Origin: Daedaleopsis sinensis | Taxonomy: Eukaryota > Basidiomycota > Agaricomycetes > Polyporales > Polyporaceae | Reading direction: 5' to 3' | DNA length: 64,000 nt | NCBI GenBank assembly: GCA_033807695.1 | Contig: CM066305.1 | Coordinates: forward strand, 2,356,001 to 2,420,000 | In this document: positions 1 through 10,820 of the stretch, in pieces | Position numbering within the stretch: position 1 is the stretch's first letter | How the letters are laid out: each line of letters opens with the position of its first letter | Position numbers and translations under genes: made by a program | Notes under the pieces: model-generated | Database searches by the model: none | What the model was told of the DNA's origin: nothing | Seen by the model: the letters and a program-made list of their open reading frames with translations, nothing else

Positions 1-1222
1 ATGTCACCCCCTCCTCCCCCCGTACTTGTACAGCTGCCTCCCCGAAGACGTGTTATCCCGAAGGTCAAATATTCGCATGCCTGGCCCCCGGCTATGGACT
101 GTGTGGATGTAGTGAGCCTAAGGGGGGCTGGAGAACGCGCGCGGGGATACGCGCAGAAGATCAACGAGCTGACGATGTACGACTGTGGGTTGCGGGAGTG
201 GATGGCGACGCAATCTCGTGTTCCAGGTATGTGGGGGGTGTGCGTTGTGTCCCCGACGGCTTGGCTCACCTGTGTTCACAGCGTCACATCCTCGTACGCA
301 GTCTCAGCGCACTGCCCACCAGGAAGATATACTTCCTGTACCCCTGGAACTCGGCGGTATGGCACCTCAGATCAGGCATGTCTCACATGGTTCCATGGCC
401 TCCGAAATGACGTTCCCCGTTCGCGCCGATGCATACACGGCGACCGATCTCTCCACCCGCCCGACCGAGGCACCCCCTACCACGGCCCCGCCCGCCATCC
501 TCCCATACCCCTCTCTCGCGCAAGCCCAGCTCCAGCGCGCCCCCGCACGCCAGTCGCTCCTGCTCTCCCCGACCAAGTCTCTGCAGATGCAGCTCCCGCT
601 CCCGGGCACGAAGAGCGCCGGCACGGGCTTCTTCGCGTCGCTCGGGCGCAAGACGAGCATCCGCAAAGACCGGGGCGGCGGCCTCCTCTCGAGCAGCCCC
701 CAGTCGCCCACGAAGCTCCTCACGAAGCAGCGCCCCCCCGCCATCGCCGCCACGCAGTCCAGCCCCATGCCCTCGCGCCCCCCTCCCACGCCCGTCGCGC
801 CGTCCGTGCCCGGCGGGCCGCGCGCCGCCCCCGGACACATCCAGCGCGCGAAGACGTTCTCGGTCGGCGCGCCGACCGCGCCCCCGGGGCCCCCTAGCCC
901 GCCGAAGACCGAGAGCCCGCCGAGCACGAGCGCGAGCCAGGCGCAGCGCCAGAGCACGGCGCCCGCGCGCCGCCCGTCGCTCTTCGCGCGTGCGCGCGGG
1001 GGGCACACGTCCGTGATCCCGACGCCGGCGGGGAGCAAGGCGGCGGGCATGGGCATGGGCATGGACCGCGCGTTCGAGCAGCAGGTGGACCGGCTCGCGG
1101 ACCTGCTGCCGCATGCGGACCGTGCGGTGCTCGCGGGGTACCTGCGCCGCGCGGGCGAGGACATCCTCGCGATCGGGCAGTACTTGGAGGATGAGAAGAA
1201 CGGGACGCTGCGCAGGGACTGA
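1..1222 (+). CDS. CUE-like domain protein, proline/serine-rich (possibly 5'-partial)
   Basis: Two exons are read, 1..226 and 282..1222, joined by a 55-nt GT-AG intron. An ATG lies on base 1, giving 388 codons, but the window edge means the true start may lie further left. The N-terminal 75 residues look conserved and structured (KINELTMYDCGLREWM). A long Pro/Ser/Ala-rich, probably disordered stretch follows. The last ~55 residues (DRLADLLPHADRAVLAGYLR, then ILAIGQYLEDE) form a three-helix pattern typical of CUE/UBA ubiquitin-binding domains. I infer a ubiquitin-binding adaptor and cannot name an orthologue. The codons of exon 2 are extremely G/C-rich at the third position. This makes the antisense frames open too, so frame choice rests on the splice phase and the conserved ends. 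Confidence 0.6.
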
Positions 1223-1569
1223 GCGCGCGGCTTCGTCGACTGCCGTGGATGGCGGTGTTAATGTTTGGTGTTTACTTAACTTTATGATGAGCTGGCTTGT
1301 CGCATACGCGACGGCGACCATCGTTAGGTTGTTCTCGTCCCTCGCTGTATATCATCCCTCGATTTCCTGTTTACAGATCACGCCTTGTTTCACGTTTTGA
1401 TACACGTCGATACTGCACATGCTAGCATACGGACTGATTCCTTCCTTACGATACATCACAACTTCACGCGAGGTAATGTACGTATACCGCTCGTTCCAAT
1501 TGTACTACCAGCGCACCTGAATCCATAGACATCTTGCATCTTGCATCCATGTTGCGATGCTCGAGATCC
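1223..1569. other. Convergent 3' intergenic spacer
   Basis: Tail-to-tail spacer between the CUE-like gene and the HEI10-type gene. AT-richer than the coding flanks; no ORF or repeat that I can support. Confidence 0.6.
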
Positions 1570-3463
1570 TCATCCCATCGGCACACTCGCTGGCTTGAAC
1601 TTCGGACCGGCTCGTTTGCTGGAGGACTGTCCAAATGCTGCAGGATCCGTGGCCGGTAGGTTCTGGGTTCAATGAAGACGACGAGCGTATCCACTCACCT
1701 CGCGACTGTGTAGATGCGCTAGGGCCTCGTTGCATCGCTCCGGCGAAGCCACTATCGCGGTGATTGCCATGACGTGCTCGAGCAACCCCGGTCTGCGCCA
1801 GCAAATTCTCCACTTCCGCAGTGCTGTCCGAATGGTCGGACCGCGTCGTGCTCACGCTCGTCCTAAAGGAGCCGTCCATTGTGGTGAACGGCTGCCTCTG
1901 TGCGGGTTGTCGACCTCGTGTATGCGTGGAAGCTGGCTGGGGCTGTCTCCAGCCAGAGCCTGACTGCGTGCCGAGGGGCACCCCGTTCATCGTGCGATTG
2001 ACGATTGGGGTACGTTGGATCTGTCCGAGCCGTGGGTTCGTTAACCACATGCACGTTGTGCTGTAAACATCATCCAGGAAACTCACCCCTGCCGCCTCCA
2101 TGTTGCCAACCACTGCGCCAACGTCCATGCGTACACCATTCCCAGAGTTGAAGGCCATCCCTTGCTTCAGACGCGCAGCGTCGTCGTGACGATCTGGAAT
2201 ATTGAGGGTCTGGTTGCCGATCTGGAGAGCGCCGTCTTTACCCCCACCAACAGTTGCCCCTCCTAGGAGAGCCTTGCGTTTCAGCTTATCGTACTGGGCC
2301 TTTTCTACGGTGAGAAGGTCAGGAAGATATGTGTCTAGATGCATCGCACACCTTCAACTTGTGATACTCCTTCTCGCTCTCTTTCAGAGAATCCTGAAGA
2401 TTCGCTGTCTTGCGTCTCTCGCCATCCAGGTCTCGTTCGAGCTCTGTAGTGACGACCTTAGTATCAGCGACCAGCAAGGCACTAATACACTCACCGTTCA
2501 TCTTGCCCGTCAAGAGGCTGATCTCCCCGTTGGCTGAACGACCGTCAGCCTTGGGAACTGAGTGTATGATATCATCGCATACCTTCTCTAATCACATTCT
2601 CGAGCCTTTTCTCCATTTGCGCATGCTTCTCCGTTACGTTGCGGTAAAGGGCTTGTTGAAAAGAGCTGGATAAACGTCAGTGGTGCCCACGTTCATGGTA
2701 TTCGAAAAGGAACTCACTACTCCTGGTGCATTTGATACTGCCAGAATGACAAAGCCCTGGTCAGAGATGAGAAATGTATCCGCCAACAAACGGTGGAAGA
2801 TACAGCATACCTACTACATATTTCTAGTGTTGTAGCCGGATTGAGACCCGATAGTACAGACTTGCTGGTGGCTGAGTACGGTCCATGGTAAAACATGACT
2901 ATATGCGCGCATACGTACGGTTTTGTAGTCATTTGAAGGATGCAATGATGAGACCTAGTCGACCTTTGTTAGAGTCAAGTATTGTGGAGTAGCTCAAAAC
3001 ACGAGACATACCACGACATCGTCTCTACAATGGCCAATAAGGGTTCAGTATTATAATCGTTTACGAAGGGCATGCAGAACCCTCACGGTTCCGTCAAGGA
3101 TGTCTCGCATGCTATGGAACAGTTCACGTCGCCAACAAGGTACGGATATAGATCAACACAGTACCTGGACATAGCCTTGATGCATTGAACAGCTCATTTG
3201 CGCAGTCGACTACACGGTTCTGCTCAACCTTTCCAGGGTCCAGCACTCGTTGAGTCAAGTGACTCACTACAGAACACATGCGAGCCTTCCTCCACACTAG
3301 ACGTAAGTTTTGCGAACCGACCACGATTTAAAGCACCTACAGGTAGTCTTCGGAGAAACCAAATCAAATGGCTGCATCTGGGAAGGTACGAGAGACTCAC
3401 CACAACCGCCTTGTCCGTCAATGCCCGTCTGCAAGTGAGCCTGTTGCACCGGAGATTGTCCAT
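1570..3463 (-). CDS. HEI10/CCNB1IP1-type RING E3 ligase (meiotic crossover factor)
   Basis: Fourteen exons: 3463-3401, 3289-3268, 3209-3165, 3111-3087, 3024-3012, 2954-2919, 2860-2811, 2756-2718, 2665-2583, 2533-2495, 2443-2352, 2299-2087, 2020-1699, 1637-1570; about 369 residues. The N-terminus is a RING finger (LRCNRLTCRR, SHVFCIDCANELF, CPACETSLTEP), followed by DDVVV and SNDYKT. Then come the family block LSGLNPATTLEICSR-ALSFWQYQMHQE, a coiled coil ending LKAQYDKLKRKALLG, and a disordered tail. Zip3/HEI10 proteins mark crossover-designated sites on meiotic chromosomes and act as ubiquitin/SUMO ligases. Exon 5 is only 13 nt. The edge of exon 2 is the least certain, and the residue where the RING should have a Cys before SHVFC reads Gly. 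Family assignment is strong; function in this organism is inferred. Confidence 0.82.
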
Positions 3464-3841
3464 GGGGGAAGGGTGCCAGTGTGAGCGAGGAGGGAGATGA
3501 GGGCAGGAGGGGAGATGCACTAGACAGACCGTCTACAAAGCGCGTCGAGAGTGTCGTGCCTAAGATCGCGTCCGGACACGTGATCGTGTCATAAGAAATG
3601 AATTGTAGCATCTGCAGACTGCAGGCACAGCAGCTAGCTACGCATGAAGCGGGGTCGTATCCAAGACGTACAATGCAAACAACATCAAGGTCATTAAATA
3701 GCTCCGGAATCGAATGTTCAGTACGATGTTCTATCCACGTCGAGATCGTCCAGACACATTAGAGTACTTACGAAGCAATATCATGATGCACAGCAATATA
3801 ACAGTGAGGGGTTCGTGACAAACAACATAGGCAGAATAAGT
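3464..3841. other. Intergenic spacer, promoter side of the HEI10-type gene
   Basis: 378 nt between the start of the HEI10-type gene and the stop of the GAR-domain gene, both on the minus strand. Short open frames here are not coding-like. No motif recognised. Confidence 0.5.
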
Positions 3842-6800
3842 TCATGGCCGCCACACAGGTTGGGGCTGGTGGCGGGAGGGAGTGTTGAGCACCGACGACG
3901 TCCCGCTTCTCGTCGATCGTGTCGGCGTCTCAGGACGATAGCTCAGGCTATCCATGTCGGCGCGCCGGATAAATTGTAGTGCGTGTAGAGGCGAGCCTGG
4001 CGAAGGAGAGCCTTTGAGAGACCGAGGGCTCGTCCCGTTGGGAGTTGACAAAGCAAACGAGGGCAAGTACGGGCTCATGGGCTCCGGGGTCTTCGGTGGG
4101 GCCGGCGGTGACATGTGTTCCGTGATGTGTTCCGAGGCTTGTGCAAGCGATGTTGAGCTGATCCACTTCTCTTCTCGGGTACCCATTCGGGGTGGCGACA
4201 TCTCCGGTAACAGCCTGAACGCGTCAGCGAAATGGCTCTTGATGAACCTGTGATAGATCCATGAGATGAGCAATGCGAGACTACGTGCACTGCGGGACGA
4301 CTTACTTGGATAGCTCTTGCCAGCCACCGCCCACTCGAACCATTACCGTCTGTGACCGCAGAATACGGCAGAAGCAGAGCTTTGGATCCGTGTCGCCAAT
4401 CCAATATTTCCCACTCTGATCCTTCCAGGTGTCCGCGACGAGCTCGATCTTGATATCCACAGGAAGCTTGTTTACAACGTCTCCGATTGCAACGTCTAGT
4501 TTATTCTTTGGATTCGCCACGTAAGGTTTCCGTTGAGGGCGTGGGGCAGGTGCGCGGACGGAAGGCGGCGACTTCGCCGTCTGCGCTGTGAATGATAAAC
4601 GGGGTGCACGTCCCCATGTGGAGTGCGAAGTTGGCGGGCGCGACAAGTTGAGACTTGACCGCCCTTGTGAGAACGACGCATCCGAGAAAGCAGGAGAGCT
4701 GGTACGGGTCTGCGTCTGTGCCCGAGGGCGTGAAGAAGTCGAACTAGTCAACGGGCGCCTGGTCATTGGAGGGGTCACAAGCGATGAGGTATTTGAGGTA
4801 ACACTGCTTGTACGTTGCCTTGACGAAAACGTTGTTCCAAATGGCGAAGAGCTGCCTCTAGAGCCAGAGGTGGGGCCCGACACTGATCGAATTGAGGATG
4901 CGATAGAGAGGCGGCTCGAGCTCCTTGTAGGAGGTCCGGTGCTCACAGAAGAGGCTGAAGCAGCTCGACGTGCGTTTGGGTTTGGCAGTGGAGGAACGAG
5001 GAACTTCGGAGACGCAGACAGCTTCGAAAAACTGCCCTTCTTGTCCAGACTTTGTCGTGGGCGAGAGACATCCAAGCTAGCGCGAATACGAGGGCTGTCG
5101 GTAACATTCGCATGTGAAGAGCTTTTGATGACGGAGGCGCGACTGCTACGTCCAGAGCTGATGACGCTGGCAGGACGAGACTTCTGCCCGTTGATACGGT
5201 CGAGTGCCATGGCTTCTAGCTCCGACCAGGTTTGTAAAATGCGTTCGTGTTCAGCGGGGACCCTTGAGTCATCCGAGAGCTCGCGTGCTAATGTCTTCAA
5301 ACGCGATAGCGACTCTCGAGTAAAAGCAAGTCGTGCTGAGAGTTGTTCCTCTGGAACGAGTGACGGGTCCGACTTGTGAGAAGCTGACAGAGGGCCGATC
5401 GGGGGCGAAGGGTAGCTGTCGATGTGCTCTAGCAAATCGCTGAGCACATCGTCGCACTGGTGCAGCAGGACCGAGAACTCCGCTAGACGGTTAACTCTCG
5501 CCAACAGATCCTTCGTTGCTTTCATCTCGTTTCGCAGCGAGCGAAGATCCGCGTCGACTACCGGCTCATCGGCGATAGAGGCAGGAAGAGTGGCAACTTC
5601 GTTGGCGAGGGTGCGGTAAGCGTCCATCATGGTTCTTCGAGTAGCATCGTCCGGAAGAGCAGTCTCGCCTCGTGCACTAGGCCTGGCAGCCTCGTTGATA
5701 CCAATGGACCGTAGGCGCATCCGGAACGAGAATATGCGTGTGCTCAACTCGGCCATCTCTGCACTCAACCCAGCTGCAGTTGACCCTGTCCGCACGGAGA
5801 AGATGTCTGTAGTCAGATACACGTGTCAGTGGGATCTAACAAGATATATGGGTCTTCGACCCACCGTCCGAATCAGAGACGACCAAGCTGACTTCGTCAA
5901 CTGTCTCTAGCGGGCCGTCGATGATCATAGACTCTTCGGTCAGACGCAAGGCCTCCAGTCGTTGCCTCTCCTCCTCAAGGCGAGCGCGCTCAGCTGCTTC
6001 CAAGCGGACACGTTCCTCGGCCTCCAACCTCTCCTGTTCCTGGCGTGCACGCTGCTCTGCCTCAGCACGTTCTTGTTCTTGCCGTTGTCGCTCCTCTGCC
6101 TCCGCCCTCTCTCTCTCCAGCCTCTCCCTCTTCTCGTGCTCCTGTCTCTCCCTCTCCAACCTCTCCCTCTCCAACCTCTCCCTCTCCAACCTCTCCCTCT
6201 CCAATCTCTCCCTCTCCTCCACTTCTGCTCGCATACGCTTCTCCCGTTCCTCCGCTTCCGCTTGCATACGCTTCTCTCGTTCCTCTGCTTCCGCTTGCTC
6301 TCGTCTTGCTCTTTCTTCCGCCTCCGCCTTCTCACGTGCGATTCTCTCCAATCGCTCTCTCTCTTCTGCTTCGGCCCTCTCGCGCTCCTGTCTTTCTCTC
6401 TCCTCAGCCTCAGCCTTCTCACGCTCGATTCTTGCCTGCTCCAGGGCCTCAAGACGTTCAGCTTCAGCTGCCGCAGCTTCTTCGCGAGCTCGAAGTGCCT
6501 CTGCCTCTGCCTCTAGTCTTTCCTGCTCCTCTCGCAAACGCGCCTCGTCAGCGAGACGATGGAGTTCGGCCTTCTGGGCGTCGATTATCTGCTGCTTCAG
6601 GTTTACGACGCCCTTCTTCCACGACGCATACTGCGCCTCGGCGTTCTCGACCGCTTTCTGACGCGCAGAGACAACCGCATCTCGGGCACCTGCGTCGGAT
6701 ATGCCAGGAGTAGAGCGAAGGAAGTGCAGCGCAGCACGCACAGGAGAAAGGCAGCGATCGATTGTGACTTCATGGTTCTGCGCGACCTCTTCGATGGACG

Positions 6801-9680
6801 TGGAGAGCTCTGCAAGGCGCTCGGAGGACAGGCGCTCCTCTCCCTGCGTAAACGACGCCTGGACGGATGCCATAGCTTCGTTGGCCTCACTGAGCTGAGT
6901 GATCAAGGACGACACCGCGACATCGACCGCATGCGCCTTTTTCGCCAACTGGAGGTAGTCTGCCTTCGACTCGAGTGTCTTGATCGCGCCCGAGAGCATC
7001 ATGCTGTAGGTATTCGAGTCGACGCGGACGCCCTTGTCTAGAGCCGCGGGGTCGAAAGGAAGAGTGGGCTGCGCAGCCTGCTGCAGGGAGTCCAGACTGA
7101 GATTACCTGCGTTAGACATGCGACGCTTCGGTGTGGCACGATCAGTGAACCCAACGAGCTTGACTTCGTCGACGAACGGAATGCGCGTGGGTAACGTTTC
7201 CAAGAAGGCCTGGACAGCAGACCTGGTCGAGGTGAGCTCCCCAGTGAGAGTGCCTTCGATTGCTGTGATGCTATCTTCTTCGAGCGTTCCAGCAAACACA
7301 TCTTGTGAAGCCTTGTCGTAGCGCAACTTAAGGTGTTCGATCCGAAGCTGGAACGACTGAACTTCGTCACGGACGGCACCCATCATTGCCGCTTGCTGCT
7401 GCACTGTCTCCCAAAATCGTGCCGTATCGCTTGTTGCTTTGAGGAAAGTCTCGAGAGCAGATGACGATTGGATGAGGTATCCTCGTAGGACGGGACTAAT
7501 GGACGGGCTGAGAGAAGATAGCGGGCTAGACACTTCATGAGCGACGCGTCCTTGAAGTACCGAGAGGCGCTCTAGCACCTCCGACGGGGAGATAGACACG
7601 GTAGGAAGGGCTGTTGTAGGGCTCTCCGGAGTAGGAGGTGCGTCGTGTCGAACTTGTTGGCGCCACATCTGGCGGGACATCGCATCTACTATCTCGCCCC
7701 TCACCTCTTCCGTCTCATGGAAGAGCAGGTCCATGGATGACCAGACCTTGCGAACATCCGTCAGAGTCGCGATACGAGACGTGACCGCATCCTTCGCTTT
7801 ACCAGCGGCCAAGCGGTTGAAGTCGAGGGCGTCGATCGTCGCGACCGCATCAGCCTTGAATTGCGGGTCGACACCTGGGAAGTCCAGATGGAGGAGTGCA
7901 GCACGAGCATTGGACACTAGTGGACCGGCCTCGTCATTCACTTGACGTAGCTCCTGGAGGACGGAAGGAAAGAGCGTGAGGAAGACGGAATGTCGGCTGG
8001 CTTCCAAACAACTCTCATTGGATAGATCGGGAGGTGTCCCATCTCCGTTCGATGTCGGGATGCCGTTTTCCAAACGCTCGACGATGGAGAGGAACTTCGC
8101 TGACAGCTCCGAGGCCGCCTTGCAGATGGTCTCAACTTGCTTGACGGCCTCCAAAGACGCATGGTAATCCTTCGCTCGCATCTCCACTTTCTTGACCTCT
8201 TGAAGAGCAGCGACCATCTCCGACGAAAGCTGATCAATGACCGCCTTCGTGCGCTTAACTTGCTCCGGAAAGTGGTGGTGCTCCGGTCGGGGGAACATGG
8301 GAGAGAAAGAGGGATTGCCTCGAAGCAATAACCGCTTGTTCAGAACGCTCGTCCGAGATATGAAGTTGGTATCCTGACGGGGAGTAGGGTGCCCGAGCTT
8401 GGCGACTTCAATCTCCTCGAGGAGCGTCTGAGCGTCTGACTTGTCCTTCAGAGTTTCCACGTAGAATTCGTCAGCCCTAGGAAAGAATAAGCATATGGCA
8501 TGTGCTACATAGCCGATTGCTCCTACTTCTTCCACTGCATGACCATCTGCATGACGAACTTGCCTATCTCTTCCATCTCGGTGATGCCTTCGTTTTCTAG
8601 CTTGTCCTGTTCGTCTAAGAGCTCGTCGGGAACGGGTCTGCGGCTGTCGTCGATGAGCTTATCCAGTGCCTTCCCAGCCATCGCGACCTTCGTGTGTTTC
8701 AAGGAGGAGGTCCGACTAGCGAACTGGGCCGCCTCCTGGGACAGTGCCTCTGCTAGCTTGTAGCGCGCGCCCCGAGAATAGCCGGGTATAGAGGCGCGAG
8801 ACGACTCGGAAGTCATAGAGACGATGGAACCTCGTCTCTTTGGAGTGTACTCGCCCGGGCTGGGGTCGTCGCACTCGAGGCTCTCGTACACGGAAGGCGA
8901 CCATCGAGCACGAGATTCCAAGAAGGTCCGGAGGTCGTCAAGGAGTTTGTGAAGGTCGTTCCAGGCTGCAATCCTCCTCTCCTCCCAAGTAATGCGTACC
9001 CCAAGCAAGTCGAGGTTGTCCGAGCGGTCTCGGAGAAGACGGAGGAGCTTATCCAGGGCATAAATGGTCGTTAGAGTGATCTCGATTAGGTCAGTGTCCG
9101 CAGGGGAGAGATTGCGCTGAGCAGCGGCTTAAGGAAACGTTACTGGGTGCATCGTATGTGGGGCGGTACGAGGAACGCACCCTTGGTGAACTTCTTGAGT
9201 TTCTTGAGCTCGCCCGAGTCAAATATCTCCGTCTCCTTCTCAATTCTATCATGCTCTTTCAGCCATTCCTGCAGCTGCGCACGCGTTGGCAGACCCGGAA
9301 CCTCGATTGCAGATGCGCGCACGGCATCGAGCCCCGCGAAGACCTCGATTGGTGGGAGTTGCTCAAGGAACTGCGGCTGAGATTAGATACAAAAGTGTAC
9401 AGGTCTTTCGAGTGCCACTCACCTTAGTTTTCTCCTCTATCCAAGCCCTCCGCTCGCTGAAGGCTTGTAGTTCTATGACCTCATGCCACTCCAGCGCCTC
9501 AGACTCTTCGTTCTCAGATTTGTTGGTGGCGAGCTTCCGTTCTCGCTCGAGAGACAGGACTTTATCTGCGACTGCAAGGATATCTTGTACACCGTTATCG
9601 TCATAGTTGGGTCGGAGGGAATCGGTGGGCGCGTCGGGTGGTCCACCCGAAGATGCAGAGGCGTCGGTTGCCTCTGGCAT
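3842..9680 (-). CDS. Giant GAR (GAS2-related) domain coiled-coil protein
   Basis: Six exons: 9680-9423, 9376-9181, 9127-8527, 8476-5865, 5806-4306, 4247-3842; 1,857 residues. The start MPEATDAS is the first ATG of the frame. Residues ~1-950 are long amphipathic helices resembling spectrin-type bundles. Residues ~960-1200 form an extreme Glu/Arg/Ala-rich coiled coil with octad-like repeats (REKAEAEERERQERERAEAE). A Ser/Arg/Pro-rich linker follows. A GAR domain lies at ~1650-1730 (VNKLPVDIKIELVADTWKDQ, then YWIGDTDPKLCFCRIL, then VRVGGGWQEL), with a Ser/Pro-rich tail. GAR domains bind microtubules in GAS2 and spectraplakins. I infer a cytoskeletal linker, perhaps for microtubule positioning in hyphae. 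No actin-binding CH domain is visible. All introns are 46-58 nt with consistent phase. Confidence 0.8.
6100..6330 (-). repeat. Low-complexity repeat encoding Glu/Arg coiled coil
   Basis: Near 6145-6215 the plus strand carries about four near-perfect copies of a 15-nt unit built from ctctccaacctctcc, encoding LERER repeats on the minus strand. The flanks carry degenerate EAEERE-type repeats. The repeat makes opposite-strand frames at 5921-6713 look open; those are shadows. It lies inside the GAR-domain gene and keeps its frame, so unit number could vary without breaking the protein. Confidence 0.75.
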
Positions 9681-10820
9681 CTCCCCGGCAGGCAGAGTCA
9701 GCGGCTGGTGGAATTATCGGTCCGTAAAGCAAGAAAGGATTGTAGGAAGCAGTCAGAGCATGCTGGGAGGATGTTGACGATGTGGGAATATACTCCCGGC
9801 GTTTCTAGGAGGAGGAGGCGGCCTGCAACGCGGTTGCAGCACGGATGTCGTATGAGCGTCTACGGGACATGCTGTACTTAACGCAGTTTGAGTGACAGAA
9901 TTAGGCGCACAGTAACTGTCTTCGTATTCCATGCTCCCTCTCCCCAAGCACATCTCATCTCCGACGAGTCACTATATGGCCGACTACCGCTCAATTTAGT
10001 GGTCGTGCATGCTGAGCTTCAGAAAAACGGGTCACTAAGGTAAACGAGTTTGTGAGACAGCGCTAGCACCTGGCAGTGTGACTAGTAGCTGTCGATGTTG
10101 TCGACTTGAGCTCATTGCTCTCACGTCTACGTATTTCATGTCCGGTGCGACCGTTCGATGCTTGGCCGACCTACTGAATGCGCTGTTTATGGCAGTGAAG
10201 AACCGCTATGAGACCCGGAGCAACGAGCCTCTCCTCGAACGTCGCGCGTCTGGACTCTGAATACTGTCAGTGTAACAACAGGTACTTACTTACGGTCTGA
10301 ATATTGAATGTGGAACCAGTCTAACAGACCATACTGAAACCTCTACAGTCCGTTAATTACAGGCTTACCGAAGGTCCGGTTGGCAGATGAGCTGCAGATC
10401 GGAAGGATGTCCGCCACTGCACTGCAAGTTGGGAAGGTGAGTACGTCGAGGAAACGTCGTCAATAGTGATGTCAGGACTAGAGCATGAAGCTTGAAGCTT
10501 GAAGAGTACAGTGTGCTACATCGAGAACACAAACCGAGTGACAGGCAACCAGAGCCAAGTAATTATGTACTAGACGAAATCGAAATAAGAAGACACAAGG
10601 AAACAGCGTAGTCAAATAAAATAGTTCAAGCAACGAAAGGAGGATATGCGTCGGGTACTACTGAGTAGTCAGAACAAATCGAAATCATTATGGACAACCG
10701 CGCAATATATCATATATGCATCCGATGGCACCATCGAATAAGCACCAGTCGACGCCACAGGCTCCCAAACACTGCGGCGTCGCTGCTCGCAACAACGTCC
10801 ACCACGACATGCTCCTTCCG
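9681..10820. other. Intergenic region, 1.1 kb, no gene seen
   Basis: Lies upstream of the GAR-domain gene and downstream of BEM1. It is AT-richer than its neighbours. The only open frames are short and lack conserved composition. A small direct repeat (gaagctt, repeated) occurs near 10495-10515. The part next to 9680 should hold the GAR gene promoter. Confidence 0.5.

Noticed and set aside
367..1321. Long minus-strand frames opposite the first gene
   Set aside because: Caused by the extreme GC bias of the codons; Arg/Ala-rich with no conserved pattern, whereas the plus-strand frame ends in a CUE-like domain.
2041..2087. 26-nt intron in the HEI10-type gene (donor at 2086, acceptor ttacag)
   Set aside because: Too short to splice; a longer intron to the cggacag acceptor gives the typical length and joins EAAG to IQRTP in frame.
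5921..6713. Three long plus-strand open frames, Ser/Leu/Pro-rich
   Set aside because: They are mirror frames of the Glu/Arg coiled coil of the minus-strand GAR gene, whose repeats keep the other frames open.
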